DNA from: DASSJM01 sp049587975 | GTDB lineage: Bacteria > Actinomycetota > UBA4738 > HRBIN12 | Direction: 5' to 3' | Assembly (NCBI GenBank): GCA_049587975.1 | Contig: JBAVEY010000011.1 | Span: 1 to 32,051, forward strand | Length of the DNA: 32,051 nt | Shown here: positions 9,154 to 16,187 of the stretch, one piece after another | Layout of the letters: the number at the start of each line of letters is the position of its first letter | Numbering within the stretch: the first letter of the stretch is position 1 | Notes under the pieces: generated by a model | Seen by the model: the letters and a program-made list of their open reading frames with translations, nothing else | Told to the model about the DNA's origin: nothing | Database searches by the model: none | Position numbers and translations under genes: made by a program

Positions 9154-9225
9154 GCGGACGTGGCTCAGCGGTAGAGCACCACCTTGCCAAGGTGGGGGTC
9201 GCGGGTTCGAATCCCGTCGTCCGCT
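9154..9225 (+). tRNA. tRNA-Gly (GCC)
   Basis: 72 bases forming a full cloverleaf: acceptor GCGGACG/CGTCCGC, D arm GCTC-AGCGGTA-GAGC, anticodon arm CCACC-TTGCCAA-GGTGG with anticodon GCC, T arm GCGGG-TTCGAAT-CCCGT. The discriminator is T and CCA is not encoded. Confidence 0.96.
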
Positions 9226-9228
9226 CGC

Positions 9229-9252
9229 ACGAGGGCCCGAAAGGGCCCTCGT
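9229..9252 (+). terminator. Perfect GAAA-capped hairpin after tRNA-Gly
   Basis: ACGAGGGCCC (9229-9238), loop GAAA, GGGCCCTCGT (9243-9252): a 10-base-pair perfect stem with a GNRA tetraloop, four bases after the tRNA. It lacks a T tract, so it could terminate transcription or mark a processing site. Confidence 0.55.
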
Positions 9253-9296
9253 TCGTGCCCGGTAGACTTGCTTCGCACCTGCGAGTCGCGTGATCC

Positions 9297-9367
9297 GGCG
9301 GGGTGGCCGAGTGGTTAGGCAAGGGTCTGCAAAACCCTCTACACCGGTTCAATTCCGGTCCCCGCCT
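9297..9367 (+). tRNA. tRNA-Cys (GCA)
   Basis: 71 bases: acceptor GGCGGGG/CCCCGCC, anticodon arm AGGGT-CTGCAAA-ACCCT with anticodon GCA, T arm ACCGG-TTCAATT-CCGGT. T discriminator as expected for Cys; CCA is not encoded. Confidence 0.95.
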
Positions 9368-9394
9368 CGGCTCGGCGGTACCATGCCGACCTTC

Positions 9395-9469
9395 GGGCGC
9401 TTAGCTCAGGGGTAGAGCGCTTCCTTGACGCGGAAGAGGCCAGAGGTTCAAATCCTCTAGCGCCCACCA
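9395..9469 (+). tRNA. tRNA-Val (GAC)
   Basis: 75 bases including an encoded CCA: acceptor GGGCGCT/AGCGCCC, D arm GCTC-AGGGGTA-GAGC, anticodon arm CTTCC-TTGACGC-GGAAG with anticodon GAC, T arm AGAGG-TTCAAAT-CCTCT. It marks the left border of an accessory zone, but no second copy of its 3' end was found in the window. Confidence 0.96.
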
Positions 9470-9642
9470 CCAAACCCCCAGGTCAGAGGCCTCGTTGCTC
9501 ACAGACGCATTGACGATCACCGACCTCGAGGACAAGGGCAGCGGTAGCCGCGACGCACGGCGAACCGGCGGTCTAACGCTTCTGGTCGCCAATCAGAAGA
9601 AGGTGCTATGCCGCCTATGCGGATGGGGTCCGAGGCGCGTTC

Positions 9643-10173
9643 ATGAGGGCGATGGATCAGCAGGCGGCAGCGACCGAGTCACCGGAAGATCTTCGAATCC
9701 CGTTCGCTTTCGAGGAATTCTTCGAGACCGAGCGCGAACGGCTGTTCCGGGCGCTCCTGCTCGTCACGCACGACTGGCCGGAAGCAGAGGACCTCATGCA
9801 GGAGGCATTCGTGCGGGTATGGGAGCGATGGGACCGCGTCGGCACGCTCGATGACCCCGTCGGCTACCTGTTCAAGACGGCGCTGAACCTACACCGGTCG
9901 GCGCTCCGGCGAGTGGTGGTCGCGACCAGGCGATCGCTGCGCCCGCCCCGCGAGCACGACCCCTTCGAGAGAGTGATCGACCGCGACGAGGCCGTTCGGT
10001 CGTTGGCCGCGCTCACCCCCCGGCAGCGGGCAGCGGTCGTCGTCACCGAACTCCTCGGCTACAGCACTGAGGAGGCGGGCGCGATCCTCGGTATCCGACC
10101 GGGCACCGTACGCATGCTCATTTCGCAGGCACGAGCGGCACTCCAGGAATGGAAGGAACGCGAGGATGTCTGA
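9643..10173 (+). CDS. ECF (SigE-like) RNA polymerase sigma factor
   Basis: 176 residues with the two-domain plan of extracytoplasmic-function sigma factors. Sigma region 2 (about 22-90) includes FEEFFETERERLFRALLLVTHDWPEAEDLMQEAFVRVWERW; region 4 (about 115-172) includes LTPRQRAAVVVTELLGYSTEEAGAILGIRPGTVRMLISQARAAL. The ATG at 9643 is preferred over that at 9652 because GAGG lies seven bases upstream. It overlaps the next gene by eight bases; that gene encodes a membrane protein with the topology of a sigma-factor regulator, so the pair is probably a signalling unit. No -35/-10 of the ECF type was recognised upstream. Confidence 0.93.
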   Translation: MRAMDQQAAATESPEDLRIPFAFEEFFETERERLFRALLLVTHDWPEAEDLMQEAFVRVWERWDRVGTLDDPVGYLFKTALNLHRSALRRVVVATRRSLRPPREHDPFERVIDRDEAVRSLAALTPRQRAAVVVTELLGYSTEEAGAILGIRPGTVRMLISQARAALQEWKEREDV

Positions 10174-11305
10174 CCTCAAAGCACTGCTCGAGCGCGCCGA
10201 CCGCGCCGTCTCAGACGTGCCGCTGCCCGCCGACGGACTCGAGGGGCTCCAGCGCCGCCGGGACCGCAAGCGCCGGAACCAGCGCATCGCGGCGGGTGTG
10301 GTCGGGATCGCGGTCTTCGTGGCGGCGGTCTGGATCGTGACGAGCGTTGGGTCGCTGGACCGCTCGGAGACGCCGGCCGTTCCAGGACCGTCGGAGACGG
10401 GACCGGCGGTGTCGAACTGCGTCGTTACCCGCTGCACCGAGACCGGACCGACCCCACCGACCGCCCCCGAGCCCGATTACCTGATCGACCTCAACACCGG
10501 CGAGATGACTCAACTCCCCAAGAGCATAAGCAGCGCCGCCGGGAGCATCATCGGCAACGGGTACGCGGTCTCACCGGACGGCACGATGGTGGCGTACATC
10601 TCTCGAGACGATGCGGGGACGCCCCAGGTCTTCATCGCCAGCCTGGACGGCACGGATGTCCAGCAGGTGACGCATAACAAGCGCGGGGCGTCGATGCCCG
10701 CCTGGTCACCCGACGGCGAGGCGATCGCGTACACGTCAGTGGACGAGGACGTCAGCAACATCTTTGTGCTCGACCTGGCGACGGGCGAGACCTCGCAGGT
10801 CACGAACGAGAAGCCGACGACCGAGACGAACCTCGGCGTCGGCCTTGGGCTCGGTGCCGTCTTCCCCCAGTTCTCCCCGGACGGCGTGTCCATCATCTAC
10901 GAAGTCAATCGCGCGGACGGCTTCAGTATGCGGATCGTGCCCGTGAGAGGCGGGAAGAGCGTCCTGCTCGTCGGCGGCGGCAAGAACGACGTTGAGGCGG
11001 GGTTGGGGACGTTCTCACCTGATGGGTCAACGCTCGCCGTGGCGTGCTCCGGCCGGTTGGAGGGGATCTGCATCGCGCATGCCGACGGGACGAACCTGCG
11101 CACGTTGGTCAGCGGTCCTTTCTTGTATGGACCGGAATGGTCACCCGACGGCAGGCAGATCGCCTACACCAACGGCGACAACTACAACAACAACGAAGTC
11201 TTCGTGGTGGACGTCGCCACCGGCGAGACCACCTTCGTGGCCGATGGGACCGTGTCCGAGTGGCTCGACGACCACACGCTCATCATTGAGGACATCGGCC
11301 CATAA
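10166..11305 (+). CDS. Membrane-anchored TolB-like beta-propeller, probable ECF sigma partner
   Basis: 379 residues: a cytoplasmic N-terminal stretch of about 40 residues ending in a basic cluster (RRRDRKRRNQR), one membrane helix (about 41-61), a Pro/Thr linker, then a propeller made of PD40/WD40-like repeats. Five SPDG turns are visible: SPDGTMVAYIS, SPDGEAIAYTS, SPDGVSIIYEV, SPDGSTLAVAC and SPDGRQIAYTN. The propeller would face outside and could sense a ligand. It starts inside the sigma gene, so it is translationally coupled. The short N-terminus lacks the HxxxCxxC zinc motif of classical anti-sigma factors, so the sigma-binding role is inferred only from position and topology. Confidence 0.85.
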   Translation: MSDLKALLERADRAVSDVPLPADGLEGLQRRRDRKRRNQRIAAGVVGIAVFVAAVWIVTSVGSLDRSETPAVPGPSETGPAVSNCVVTRCTETGPTPPTAPEPDYLIDLNTGEMTQLPKSISSAAGSIIGNGYAVSPDGTMVAYISRDDAGTPQVFIASLDGTDVQQVTHNKRGASMPAWSPDGEAIAYTSVDEDVSNIFVLDLATGETSQVTNEKPTTETNLGVGLGLGAVFPQFSPDGVSIIYEVNRADGFSMRIVPVRGGKSVLLVGGGKNDVEAGLGTFSPDGSTLAVACSGRLEGICIAHADGTNLRTLVSGPFLYGPEWSPDGRQIAYTNGDNYNNNEVFVVDVATGETTFVADGTVSEWLDDHTLIIEDIGP

Positions 11306-11481
11306 GCCGCTCGATACCAACACCTAGTTTCCTCGGCAGGCTGTGGCCGCGAGCCCGAGCAGTCCACCCCACCGCCGACCGATGGGAGCGGCCGTCGCAT
11401 CCTCCCGTGCCCTGCAGGTCCTGGGTCTCAGCCGATCGGGTCAAGGTCGCAATGCGTAGGCGGCCCCGCCCCCGCCTTCGC
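11306..11481. other. Gene-poor stretch after the propeller gene
   Basis: No convincing gene, RNA or terminator with a T tract seen. Downstream, 11586-11742 also lacks a recognisable gene and has a short AT-richer patch near 11679-11692. Confidence 0.4.
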
Positions 11482-11585
11482 TCAGCCCGACTCCCGCAGC
11501 ATCCCCACGAGCACCGCCCGCAGGTAGGGGTCCTCCTCGGCGTCGATCAGGAGCTCGGCGAAGGTGCGACTCTCTGGGGAGCCCA
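11482..11585 (-). pseudogene. Gene fragment B: C-terminal end of an unknown small protein
   Basis: Read on the minus strand, this gives about 34 coding-like residues ending in a stop: SRTFAELLIDAEEDP then YLRAVLVGMLRESG. A stop lies about six codons upstream of the recognisable part, so the N-terminus is missing. The same RTF-(A)ELLI junction occurs in fragment A at 12083-12297, in the same orientation, as though A and B are two pieces of one gene. I do not recognise the family. Confidence 0.4.
11546..11558. repeat. 13-base direct repeat, copy 1
   Basis: ATCAGGAGCTCGG, repeated exactly at 12083-12095. It lies at the junction of gene fragment B, and the two copies bracket a 0.5 kb segment that carries an unknown 82-residue gene. 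Confidence 0.6.
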
Positions 11586-11742
11586 GAACTCACCTCGTCG
11601 GATCACAGCGGAGAGTGAGTGAGGCGATACCTCAGCCCGTCCCACCCCCTCCACGTTCGGGCTAGGCCGAAGGACCAATTCAATTTCCCTGTCCGGAGGG
11701 TTCAAACTGGTGCCCTGGCCCCATCCGAGGAGAGGCAAGAGT

Positions 11743-11991
11743 ATGGACCTGCCAGATGTGCTAGAGCAGCTATCGACCGCGACCCGCTCCGTGAAGCTGT
11801 CCGCGTCTTGGCTGGAGAGCCAGACCGACGAGCAGATTCGCGAGATTGGCAGCGGCGACTGGCTCCCGCTCACTAGCGCCATCCGCGAGCTGGAGGATCG
11901 GGTGATCCAGGTCGATCGGGTATTCAATCGGGGAGAAGAGGCTCGGCTGGACCTAACCCGCGACCTCATTGAACCGGAACCACGACCTTAG
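11743..11991 (+). CDS. Small unknown acidic helical protein
   Basis: 82 residues, largely alpha-helical by composition and acidic, with no membrane segment and no Cys. Segments: MDLPDVLEQLSTATRSV, ASWLESQTDEQIREI, and a heptad-like RELEDRVIQVDRVFNRGEE. The ATG at 11743 is chosen because AGGAGAGG lies about eight bases upstream. It resembles no family I know. It sits between the two copies of a 13-base direct repeat and between two fragments of a broken gene on the other strand, so it may have arrived as cargo. Confidence 0.6.
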   Translation: MDLPDVLEQLSTATRSVKLSASWLESQTDEQIREIGSGDWLPLTSAIRELEDRVIQVDRVFNRGEEARLDLTRDLIEPEPRP

Positions 11992-12082
11992 GGAATCACC
12001 CCAGAAGATTCGAGAAACCCCCGGGGCGTGGCTGACCGACCCCCGGAGTTCCTGTTCCCGTCCTTTCTCGGGTGAGGAGACA

Positions 12083-12095
12083 ATCAGGAGCTCGG
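12083..12095. repeat. 13-base direct repeat, copy 2
   Basis: Exact copy of ATCAGGAGCTCGG at 11546-11558. Beyond the 13 bases the flanks stay partly similar over about 15 bases, because both copies encode the same RTF(A)ELLI peptide. Confidence 0.6.
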
Positions 12096-12297
12096 AACGT
12101 CCGCGTCTTCGGGTTCCTGTAGAACTCGCCGATCCGCTCGGCGCGGTCGAAGTCCGGGAGCATTGAGGACGTTGAGGAGTTCGGCGCGAGAGCGGGACCG
12201 AGGGCGTCCAGGCGCGCCCGTAGTCGGCGTTCGAGTTCGTCGGGGCCTCATCGGGCGACGGCGTATTCGAGGATGTCGCGCCCCCCCGCGGGCCATG
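12083..12297 (-). pseudogene. Gene fragment A: indel-riddled N-terminal part of an unknown protein
   Basis: On the minus strand, protein-like text is spread over different frames: DILEYAVAR then stop, PDELERRLRARLDALGPALAP, ELLNVLNAP and DFDRAERIGEFYRNPKTRTF, after which the frame breaks at the sequence shared with fragment B. Joined, A and B would give one protein of about 90-100 residues. A 55-residue frame (11996-12163) with ATG survives but its last half is out of register. Family unknown. Confidence 0.4.
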
Positions 12298-12321
12298 TCG
12301 AGATGCTAGTGAGCTAGTCGG

Positions 12322-12337
12322 ACCCCTGCGCGGGGGT
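12322..12337. terminator. Short hairpin upstream of the small membrane protein
   Basis: ACCCC-TGCGCG-GGGGT followed by GTTT. The stem is only five pairs and the T run is poor; it could be a weak terminator. Confidence 0.3.
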
Positions 12338-12398
12338 GTTTGACAGCAGACGCCCTCGAGGTGACCATGCCGCGTACCTGAGGGGGAATGGGGAGGAC

Positions 12399-12701
12399 AT
12401 GGGCTGTCTATTTGTGTTGCTAGCGGCGTTCGCGCCGCGCCTGATCGTGGTGTTCGCCTGGATCGCCCGACCCGCCTACTTCGGCGCGGTATTCGACACG
12501 TGGATATTCCCGCTGCTCGGGTTGATCTTCCTGCCCTTCACGACCCTGATCTGGTTGCTAGTCGGCGCGCCTCCTCAGGGCGTCGCGGGTTGGGACTGGC
12601 TCTGGGTCGTCCTCGCCGTGTTCCTCGACCTCAGCCACTACGCCAACACCTACGAGCAGCGGGGCACAGTCTCGGCGGGCATGGGGAGGGGCACGGGGTA
12701 G
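12399..12701 (+). CDS. Conserved small actinobacterial membrane protein
   Basis: 100 residues with three hydrophobic segments (about 2-21, 34-55 and 65-83). The opening MGCLFVLLAAFAPRLIVVF, the central DTWIFPLLGLIFLPFTTL and the WDWLWVVLAVFLDLSHYA segment recall a widespread uncharacterised membrane protein of actinobacteria. The ATG at 12399 fits that family start and has GGGGAGG upstream, although close; the frame is open further upstream. Function unknown. It is intact, unlike several neighbours. Confidence 0.75.
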   Translation: MGCLFVLLAAFAPRLIVVFAWIARPAYFGAVFDTWIFPLLGLIFLPFTTLIWLLVGAPPQGVAGWDWLWVVLAVFLDLSHYANTYEQRGTVSAGMGRGTG

Positions 12702-12844
12702 CGCGACCGCTTCGCCTCAGGTCTAGCCCGAAAAGTCTTGTGCTCCCCACCCAGGCCGGCCCCGATCGCCGGTGATGACCCGACATGGGCGACCGGCAGG
12801 CAGACGGCCGCGACCCCTCTGACCTGGCAGGTGCATTCGTGCAG

Positions 12845-12858
12845 CGAACATGTGTTCG
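12845..12858. promoter_or_regulatory. LexA (SOS) box 4, accessory region
   Basis: cGAACATGTGTTCg is a perfect match to the same consensus as the boxes at lexA, and is fully palindromic. It lies 109 bases upstream of the small-gene cluster starting at 12967. A hairpin CCCGAC-GAGC-GTCGGG (12889-12904) lies between the box and the first gene. Confidence 0.75.
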
Positions 12859-12966
12859 CCGCTTGCTCCTTTGTGAAAAGCCGTTCATCCCGACGAGCGT
12901 CGGGCCTGGATCTTCGTCCTCCCTGGGTCTCCGGGCCCGACGCACCGAACGGAGAGGAACGCGCCC

Positions 12967-13220
12967 GTGTCCGCACCGAAGGAGGAGACATCGACCTTCC
13001 GCGATATCCGGGTCGCTCATCGCAAACTGCGCCGGGTCGTCACCGCGCAGAACAAGGCGCTCCGCGAAGTCGAAGTGCGGGAGCGTCAGATGCGCGCGCG
13101 ACGCTCGAGCGCCTTCCCGAGCCGGGGCTGCAGGCCTACGCCGAGATCGTCCGCAGACGCCACGACCTCTCGCTGACCCAGGCGTTGAACTTGGCTGCCG
13201 AGACGTTCAGCGATGAGTGA
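12967..13220 (+). pseudogene. Frameshifted small helical protein downstream of a LexA box
   Basis: GTG 12967 has GGAGAGGAA upstream. The N-terminal half reads MSAPKEETSTFRDIRVAHRK and QNKALREVEVRERQMRA; near 13090-13100 the protein-like text jumps to another frame, DARATLERLPEPGLQAYAEI and RRRHDLSLTQALNLAAETFS, ending in TGA 13218-13220. The total of 254 bases is one short of a whole number of codons, consistent with a single-base loss. Intact it would be about 84 residues, basic at the front, helical throughout. Family unknown. A sequencing error or a programmed shift is possible; I see no slippery heptamer. Confidence 0.5.
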
Positions 13221-13382
13221 GCCCGTGACGCCTGAAGAGAAGGCGATCAGACGCGGCGAGAAAGCGATCGAGGCGATCGAGGCCGAGATGGTCGTGACCC
13301 ACTTCCAGTTGTGGAAGTGGGAACTCGAATACGCGGCGCGCAGCGACCACCCGATGATGACCCGCTCCCGGATTGGAACTGA
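13213..13382 (+). pseudogene. Second small protein of the cluster, probably frameshifted
   Basis: ATG 13213 overlaps the previous stop by eight bases (ATGAGTGA). The first 48 residues are protein-like and charged: MSEPVTPEEKAIRRGEKAIE, AIEAEMVVTHFQLWKWELEY. After about 13350 a shift into the next frame gives a natural ending, DDPLPDWN and TGA 13380-13382, which in turn overlaps the next ATG. The uninterrupted frame runs on to 13680, but its later part is low-complexity text antisense to a membrane-protein gene and is unlikely to be real. Function unknown. Confidence 0.45.
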
Positions 13383-13486
13383 TGGCGCGGGCGGTCAAGC
13401 CGATCCCCAAGCGCCTCGCGGCGAGCGGCGTTCCCTCCGCGCTGACGATGGCTGGCCACTCCGACCGGATCGAGTTCCTCGGTTGA
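13382..13486 (+). CDS. Third small gene of the cluster (34 residues)
   Basis: MARAVKPIPKRLAASGVPSA then LTMAGHSDRIEFLG. The ATG overlaps the preceding stop (TGATG), and it stops four bases before the end of the convergent membrane-protein gene, which is how real genes pack. Basic N-terminus, no known motif. May be a mini-protein or the remaining part of a longer gene. Confidence 0.35.
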   Translation: MARAVKPIPKRLAASGVPSALTMAGHSDRIEFLG

Positions 13487-13490
13487 AGCC

Positions 13491-13898
13491 CTACCCCGAG
13501 GCCACTGACCTCGGACGCGCGGTCACGGGTGGCGCGGCCATATGCCGGATCGTGGAGACCGCCCACAGTGTGACGGTGGTGGCGACGAGAACTCTGAGCA
13601 TCGCCTCATCCCCGGTCACGAGCGCGGCTATCCCGGTCACGAGCGCGGCCAGCCCGAGCAGCGAGGCGATCGCGAGGTAGGACTTCGATCCGTGGATCAG
13701 CCGGTCGAAGCCGGGCACGACGGCGGATGCCGACGCCCCGAAGCCCAGCCCAAGGATGATCCCGGCAACGACCCTTACGCCGTTCGCACCTTGGGCTCCG
13801 ATCCCCAACAGCCAGAGCACGTAGACAAGCCCGCCCGCCGCGACGAAGACCGTCGCCAGACGATCCTGTGACGTCACGTGCGTCGCCGTCCTTCGCAT
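13491..13898 (-). CDS. Small four-helix membrane protein of unknown function
   Basis: 135 residues with four hydrophobic segments (about 13-31, 34-50, 62-82 and 88-107). Start ATG 13896-13898 with a strong GGAGGTGGAG site upstream; the frame is open further upstream but enters the neighbouring zinc-ribbon remnant. The repeated AALVTG units in the third helix come from a 21-base tandem duplication. No catalytic or binding motif is seen; such small multi-spanning proteins are common in actinobacteria and mostly uncharacterised. Confidence 0.65.
   Translation of the reverse strand: MRRTATHVTSQDRLATVFVAAGGLVYVLWLLGIGAQGANGVRVVAGIILGLGFGASASAVVPGFDRLIHGSKSYLAIASLLGLAALVTGIAALVTGDEAMLRVLVATTVTLWAVSTIRHMAAPPVTARPRSVASG
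13611..13652. repeat. 21-base tandem duplication inside a membrane-protein gene
   Basis: CCCGGTCACGAGCGCGGC begins both 13611-13631 and 13632-13652; only the last three bases of the units differ. It adds seven residues (ALVTG repeats) in frame. Confidence 0.7.
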
Positions 13899-13996
13899 AT
13901 CTCCACCTCCCTGTGTCGGGAGCGTGCTCGCACGGCCACTTCCCACCACCCTCAGTCTCGTGTCCGCGGCGGATGGTGTCAGGGCCGGAAGTCCCT

Positions 13997-14123
13997 TCAG
14001 ATCGCGTGCTCGCCGTGCGGCGCGGGCTCCCTGTGCGCCCAGTGACGGCGCGATCCCGAGACCGCTGACCCAATGCACGTCGAGGCCGCACTTCGAGCAG
14101 TTGAGGGAGAAGTCCTCAAGCAC
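13997..14123 (-). pseudogene. Frameshifted zinc-ribbon-like mini-protein
   Basis: From GTG 14121-14123 the minus strand reads VLEDFSLNCSKCGLDVHWVS, GLGIAPS; then a shift into another frame gives HWAHREPAPHGEHAI and a TGA at 13997-13999. The CxxC followed by DVHWVSGLG and HWAHR looks like one small zinc-binding protein of about 41 residues. The span of 127 bases is not a multiple of three, so one indel separates the halves. I infer decay or a base-call error. Confidence 0.45.
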
Positions 14124-14636
14124 GCGCAGGTCCCGACGATGACGGTGCGCTGATCTTCGCACTCGCGATCGGAGCTCTTGCAGGGAGCCTAGTCACCAGC
14201 GCGATCTTCGTTCGGGGAAGCCGGCGGGACGCCTGCCTCGGTCGCCCTGTGGGGATGCCGGCAAGCTCGAGGCGATGCGAGGCCGGGCGCTCGCCGAGCA
14301 GGTCCGTCATCGACCGTTGGGAGGTCCACTCGGCTAGGTGAGACGAGTGGCGGAGTCTGTGCGCCGATCGAGCAAGAAGGTCGGGCTCCGGTCTTCGGAA
14401 CCCGGCTTTGGCCGTGGGGGAGATCGGGTGCCGACGACATCTCCACGCGCCGTGTCACCCCGCGCGACGTGGCGAATACCCGGATCCTCATCCCCTATTC
14501 GGCTCCCCGGTTCCATGGCGTCGAGCGAACGCTGGGTCCAGACTCAGCGCGTGGACGGTCCTCGGGATGGCGGTCGCGCGACCCGACATCCTGGATGGCG
14601 GGAGTGGGCTCGATACGTGCCCAGCTCCTCCTCGCG
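14124..14636. other. Intergenic stretch without a recognisable gene
   Basis: About 510 bases. One short plus-strand run near 14150-14215 could encode a membrane-like segment (ALIFALAIGALAGSLVTSAI), but it has no start or ribosome site. No RNA, repeat or promoter was recognised in the rest. Confidence 0.4.
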
Positions 14637-16142
14637 CTACTGCGGATAGCCGTACACGTAGATCTCCGAGATCGCCGTGTAGTCGAGGCCTCCGGGCTCC
14701 GTCGTCGCCACGACGACCACATCGATGCGGGAGGTCGTGGCGTCGACATCCACGAACTGCGGGACCGGGACGGGACGGAGTGTCTGTTCGATGGGCGGCA
14801 GCCCCGGGATGAGGTAGCGGACCTCCGTGATGATCCGGTTCTGGAAGAATCGGTTCGCCCCGGTCTGAGGATCGGTCTTCGCGTACCCGGGGATCAGGCC
14901 GATCCGCACGACGTCGACAGGGTTGTCGAAGATGAGCGTGACCGATTCGCGATGGCCGTCGCCCGGCGTGCGCCACGCTGTCTGAACGTCACCGTCGATC
15001 ACGTTCGCAGGTAGGTACGTCACGACGTTGCCTGCGGCGTCGGTCGATGCGGGCGCGGTCTCACTCGCGGTCACCTGCACACCCTCGCGGATGAGGTCCG
15101 GCGTTCGGGTGGGGCCCGTGCTCGACGCCGGTCCGCGGCCGTTGAGCGCCAACACCGCGATCGCGGCTGCCGCGACGAGAACGGCCGCCGCGACGGACGC
15201 GATCATCCAACCCGCCCTCCGCCGTGCCCGAGACCCGGTTGACGGCCGTGATGGAGGAGCGAGCACGACGTTCGTCGACGATGGAGCCGAACCGGCCAGA
15301 GCCGCGCGGAGTTCAAGCGTCAGGTCGCGAGCGGACGGGTAGCGTTCCTCGGGCGCCCTCCGGAGGGCGCGGGCCACGACGGCGTCCACGGGCGGAGGCA
15401 GGTCCGGCCGCAGGGACGTGGGACCCGGCGCCTCCTCGTGGAGATGCGCGTACAGGACCGCCGCCGGAGGACGACCTGCGAACGGCGGCCGGCCCGTGAG
15501 GCACTCGTACAGGACGCAGCCCAAGGAGTACAGGTCCGCTCGTCCTTCGACCCGTGCCCCCTCGATCTGTTCGGGTGCGACGTAGTTCACCGTGCCGACC
15601 AGCTGACCGGTTCCCGTGATCGTCGCGGCCGAGGAGGAGGTCCAGGTGCTGACGCCGAAATCCGTCAGGTAGCAGAGGTCGGGTTCCTCGGCTTCGGCCT
15701 GCCGCGTGACGAGGACGTTGCCCGGCTTCACGTCCCGGTGGACCAGGCCTCGAGCGTGGGCCGCGTCCAGCGCCGAACCGATCTGACGCACGATGCTCAC
15801 CACGCGATCGAGCGAAAGCATGGCCGGATCCCGCAGGATGTCGCGCAGCTCTCGGCCATCGACTAGTCGCATCGCCATGAACAGGAGCCCGTTCGACTCC
15901 CCGGCGGCATAGATCGGGAGGATGTTCGGGTGCTCGATCGCTGCGGCGGCCGTCGTTTCACGGAGGAACCGTCGCCGGAAGCCTTCGTCGGTTGCGAAGG
16001 CAGGGGTGATCAGCTTGAGGGCTACCCGGCGCTCGGGCGAGCGCTGGTGAGCCACGTACACGACGCCCATCGCACCTTGGCCGAGCACCGACTCGATCTC
16101 GTACCCGGCGACGTTGGTCCCGACGATGCGATCGATCTCCAT
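14637..16142 (-). CDS. Transmembrane Ser/Thr protein kinase with discoidin-like ectodomain
   Basis: 501 residues. The Hanks-type kinase domain (about 14-282) has the glycine loop GQGAMGVVY (21-29), Lys43 in VALKLI, HRDVKPGN with Asp137, DFG (161-163) and APEQIEG: a complete active site. A basic linker (GSRARRRAG) precedes one membrane helix (about 311-333). The extracellular part (about 345-501) looks like a discoidin / NADase-type glycan-binding beta-sandwich: VTASETAPAS, NVIDGDVQTAWRT, VTLIFDNPVDVVRIGLIPGY. The kinase may therefore read a cell-wall or sugar signal. Its gene follows, 45 bases downstream, an FHA-HTH gene on the same strand; FHA domains bind phosphothreonine, so that protein is the likely substrate. 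Confidence 0.93.
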   Translation of the reverse strand: MEIDRIVGTNVAGYEIESVLGQGAMGVVYVAHQRSPERRVALKLITPAFATDEGFRRRFLRETTAAAAIEHPNILPIYAAGESNGLLFMAMRLVDGRELRDILRDPAMLSLDRVVSIVRQIGSALDAAHARGLVHRDVKPGNVLVTRQAEAEEPDLCYLTDFGVSTWTSSSAATITGTGQLVGTVNYVAPEQIEGARVEGRADLYSLGCVLYECLTGRPPFAGRPPAAVLYAHLHEEAPGPTSLRPDLPPPVDAVVARALRRAPEERYPSARDLTLELRAALAGSAPSSTNVVLAPPSRPSTGSRARRRAGWMIASVAAAVLVAAAAIAVLALNGRGPASSTGPTRTPDLIREGVQVTASETAPASTDAAGNVVTYLPANVIDGDVQTAWRTPGDGHRESVTLIFDNPVDVVRIGLIPGYAKTDPQTGANRFFQNRIITEVRYLIPGLPPIEQTLRPVPVPQFVDVDATTSRIDVVVVATTEPGGLDYTAISEIYVYGYPQ

Positions 16143-16187
16143 CCGTACATCATCCTCGACGGGTCTCGCACCGGACCATGCGCGGGA

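Noticed and set aside
9002..9592. Minus-strand reading frames across the tRNAs with peptides such as TTGFEPATPTLARWCSTAE and ALEDLNLWPLPRQGSALPLS
   Set aside because: These are well-known false proteins produced by translating tRNA genes backwards; the tRNAs explain the sequence.
13383..13680. C-terminal part of the 155-residue frame starting at 13213
   Set aside because: After about residue 48 it is an out-of-frame reading of the 13382 gene and then antisense to a membrane-protein gene.
9395..13700. Integrated element using tRNA-Val as attachment site
   Set aside because: No integrase gene and no second copy of the tRNA 3' end were found in the window; only the position and the decay to its right point that way.
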